Positions 62,569 through 64,000 of a DNA stretch of 64,000 nt are shown here, one piece after another. The stretch covers positions 372,001-436,000 of the forward strand of contig NZ_FNFQ01000001.1 of assembly GCF_900101175.1 (NCBI RefSeq), written 5' to 3'. A model generated the notes under the pieces. It saw nothing but the letters and a program-made list of their open reading frames with translations. It made no database searches and was not told the DNA's origin. Both the position numbers and the translations under genes were made by a program. How positions within the stretch are numbered: the first letter of the stretch is position 1; each line of letters opens with the position of its first letter. This stretch comes from Stenotrophomonas pavanii. GTDB taxonomy: Bacteria > Pseudomonadota > Gammaproteobacteria > Xanthomonadales > Xanthomonadaceae.

Positions 62569-62578
62569 GGGTGGCTTT

Positions 62579-62773
62579 GCAGGGCTGCGCCCTGCACCTG
62601 CCGAATCAACATCAACCGCCAGTGCAACAGCAAAAGCCAGCATTTCGTGGGCTCGCGGGGTGGGGCCAGTTGAGGGGGACGCTGCAAGTACGTCCATGTA
62701 AGCTCGGTCGCCGCATCCATGCGGCTCACGCCCCCTCAACCGGCCCCACCCCGCCTTCGACAGATTTCCGCGA
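62579..62773 (+). repeat. composite palindromic module, copy D
   Basis: Plus-strand module: hairpin GCAGGGCTGCGCCCTGC (62579-62595), a CAACATCAACC/CAACAGCAA tract, CATTTCGTGGGCTCGCGGGG block, then the long inverted repeat (arms 62655-62678 and 62721-62744, 24 bases with one mismatch). The nested hairpin is looser (CCGCATCCATGCGG). It ends CTTCGACAGATTTCCGCGA. This is the most diverged copy. Confidence 0.75.
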
Positions 62774-62788
62774 TCTGTCCATTCTTCT

Positions 62789-62811
62789 GTAGAGCCGAGC
62801 CATGCTCGGCT
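62789..62811 (+). repeat. GTAG-type (SMAG-like) repeat
   Basis: GTAG followed by the palindrome AGCCGAGCCATGCTCGGCT. It lies between modules D and E, as the GTAG repeat at 5758 lies between A and B. Confidence 0.8.
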
Positions 62812-62883
62812 CAAAAATCGTTCCGATATCGAAATTTTCGATTTCGATGGAGATTTATCCACGCACGGCGGGATCTCCCGATC

Positions 62884-63075
62884 GCGGAAATCTGTCAGAG
62901 GCGGGGCGGTGTCGGAGTGCGGGGTGTCCGCGGCATGGATGCCTCGGCCAAGCCCCCATGGACGGGTTCACGGCGTCCCCGCACTCCGACACCGCCCTGC
63001 CAACCCACGGAATGCCAGCTGTTGCTGTTGCCGGCCAGCGGCCGGCACTACCGCGGGTGCAGGGCGCAGCCCTGC
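62884..63075 (-). repeat. composite palindromic module, copy E
   Basis: Minus-strand module: flank GCGGAAATCTGTCAGAGG, long inverted repeat with perfect 21-base arms (62904-62924 and 62977-62997), nested hairpin CCGCGGCATGGATGCCTCGG, TTGCTGTTGCC tract, GTAG palindrome CCGGCCAGCGGCCGG with CTAC (63048-63051), and GCAGGGCGCAGCCCTGC (63059-63075). With D it forms a head-to-head pair that fills the 517-base gap between mscS and the zinc-finger gene. Confidence 0.8.
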
Positions 63076-63085
63076 CGAACACCCC

Positions 63086-63352
63086 TTACCTCAACTGGCT
63101 GTCCTTGCTGCCGCGCCGGTTGTAGCCGGCATGCGCCTGCGCTTCGTCGTCATGCGCCTGCTGGCACGTCACGCACAGCCGTACGCCGGGCACGGCGCGG
63201 CGCCGCGCCAACGGGATCGGCGCGTCGCATTCCTCACAGTGTTCCAGACCGGGGCCGTCGCGCAGCTGGCGCCGCGCGCGGGCGATCGCATCATCGACGG
63301 TGGCGTCGATCTGGTCCTGGACCGCGCCATCTCCTGCCCAACCGGTGGCCAT
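63086..63352 (-). CDS. DksA/TraR-type C4 zinc finger protein
   Basis: An 88-residue protein with a helical N-terminus (DQIDATVDDAIARARRQL) and the C4 zinc finger CEECDAPIPLARRRAVPGVR followed by LCVTCQQAHDDE. This is the short TraR/YbiI form of the DksA family, which enters the RNA polymerase secondary channel. It lacks the coiled-coil of full DksA. Role in transcription is inferred from the family. Confidence 0.9.
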   Translation of the reverse strand: MATGWAGDGAVQDQIDATVDDAIARARRQLRDGPGLEHCEECDAPIPLARRRAVPGVRLCVTCQQAHDDEAQAHAGYNRRGSKDSQLR

Positions 63353-63420
63353 GGCTATCCTCCGCAGGTGTGTCGCCCGATATGGGGACGATACACCCCG
63401 GCAAAAAGGAAGGCCTTCAT

Positions 63421-63443
63421 GTAGAGCCGAGCCATGCTCGGCT
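63421..63443 (+). repeat. GTAG-type (SMAG-like) repeat
   Basis: GTAG plus AGCCGAGCCATGCTCGGCT, nearly identical to the copy at 62789, in the gap between the zinc-finger and DUF2058 genes. Confidence 0.75.
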
Positions 63444-63522
63444 GCGCTTCAGGATGCCAAACAGAACGCGGACGGATCCGATCAGGCCGATTGCGACTTA
63501 ATCCCCTCCGTCCCCTTTTTGC

Positions 63523-64000
63523 TTACCAGACCAGGTCGTCGGGCACCTGGAACTGCGCGTAGTAGGCGTCGTCTTCGGCGTTGCCGGTGGAGATTTCGGC
63601 GGTCGAGCCCGGCTGGCCGTGGTCGACGATGATGGCTTCGGGTGTGCGTTCACGCACCTTTTCGGCGGCGGCGCGGGGCAGCAACGCATAGCCGTCGCCG
63701 TGGGCGACGATGACCAGCACGCCCACCGACAGCGCCTTGCGCAGCTTGGGATCGATCAGCAGCGTACGGATTGCGGCGCCGTCGCTGAAGCGGTACTCAT
63801 CGTCGCCCTTGTACGGCACCGCGTGGGCCGTGATGATCTGCCGGGCCTGGGCCTTCTGTTCCGCCTGCCTGGCCTGGGCGTTGCGCTCGGCGGCGAGTGC
63901 GCGGTCGCGCTCGACCTTTTCGGCACGGGCGCGTTCAGCCTCGCGCTGGACCTCGGCCGAGGTCGATTCGGCCTTGCCCTGGCGGGCCTTGGCCTGCTCG
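63523..64000 (-). CDS. DUF2058 family protein (YaiL-like), 5' end missing
   Basis: The C-terminal 158 or so residues of a gene that runs off the window end. Seen: an Ala/Arg/Glu-rich coiled-coil region (AEVQREAERARAEKVERDRA), then QIITAHAVPYKGDDEYRFSD, ALSVGVLVIVAHGDGYALLP and the final AQFQVPDDLVW. This matches DUF2058/YaiL, whose E. coli member ends in FKVPDDLMW. The family is called nucleoprotein or polynucleotide-associated; function is not established. The true start is outside the window. Confidence 0.85.
   Translation of the reverse strand, partial: EQAKARQGKAESTSAEVQREAERARAEKVERDRALAAERNAQARQAEQKAQARQIITAHAVPYKGDDEYRFSDGAAIRTLLIDPKLRKALSVGVLVIVAHGDGYALLPRAAAEKVRERTPEAIIVDHGQPGSTAEISTGNAEDDAYYAQFQVPDDLVW

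Overview
The window is high-GC DNA (about 66-70% by eye) with the gene set and gene order of a Xanthomonadaceae gammaproteobacterium. Stenotrophomonas (S. maltophilia group) is the best guess. The main reason is the many short palindromes headed by the tetranucleotide GTAG, which match the SMAG-type repeats known from S. maltophilia. The order leuS-lptE-holA-nadD-rsfS-rlmH and the yhdP-rng-maf block are standard for gammaproteobacteria. I see about 60 protein genes, one tRNA-Asn, no rRNA, no prophage, no complete insertion sequence and no CRISPR array.

Layout. 1-1500: two tandem NlpC/P60 cell-wall peptidases. 1.8-5.5 kb: a dicarboxylate/amino-acid symporter (minus), then a lipoprotein alkaline phosphatase with a possible Pho-box promoter, translationally coupled to a small exported protein. 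5.5-6.1 kb: a dense block of palindromic repeats. 6.1-8.5 kb: tilS, xseB, ispA. 8.6-12.6 kb: a DUF4870 membrane protein and the TldD/TldE (PmbA) protease pair on either side of darP. 12.7-18.6 kb: yhdP, rng, maf (minus operon). 18.8-26 kb: SIMPL protein, TonB-family protein, TonB-dependent receptor, amino-acid permease, esterase. 26.1-33.1 kb: tRNA-Asn, then rlmH, rsfS, nadD, holA, lptE, leuS and a DUF998 protein (all minus). 33.3-38.1 kb: a CnoX-like thioredoxin, a LysM-FecR envelope protein coupled to a CHASE2-GGDEF diguanylate cyclase, and a DUF4442 protein. 38-45.3 kb: two proteins of unknown function, DUF502, a queuosine-precursor transporter (YhhQ type), a DUF885 peptidase, a serine hydrolase and a VOC protein. 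45.3-49.9 kb: a repeat block, DUF2147, metG, a HAD-IB phosphatase, an orphan RnfB-like ferredoxin and RidA. 50-55.6 kb: MprF (lysyl-phosphatidylglycerol synthase/flippase) convergent with AcvB/VirJ, then DUF998, a 57-residue oxidoreductase-like microprotein and an HD-type phosphohydrolase. 55.8-62.6 kb: a transglutaminase-like TPR protein, YjdM/PhnA, a YegD-like Hsp70, a YkgJ cysteine-cluster protein, an ECF sigma/anti-sigma/DUF4097 operon and a MscS channel. 62.6-63.1 kb: another palindrome block. 63.1-64 kb: a DksA-like zinc finger and a 5'-truncated DUF2058 (YaiL) gene.

Four things stand out. (1) A family of five composite palindromic modules, each with a roughly 90-100 bp inverted repeat whose arms differ between copies but still pair within a copy. 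Four of the five form two head-to-head pairs that share the same spacer sequence. (2) A segment of about 240 bp inside leuS with much lower GC and A/T-ending codons, which encodes an unusual piece of the CP1 editing domain. (3) GTAG repeat heads that supply the TAG stop codon of at least four genes. (4) The LysM-FecR/CHASE2-GGDEF pair, which looks like an envelope-sensing c-di-GMP module. Most of the rest is ordinary core genome.
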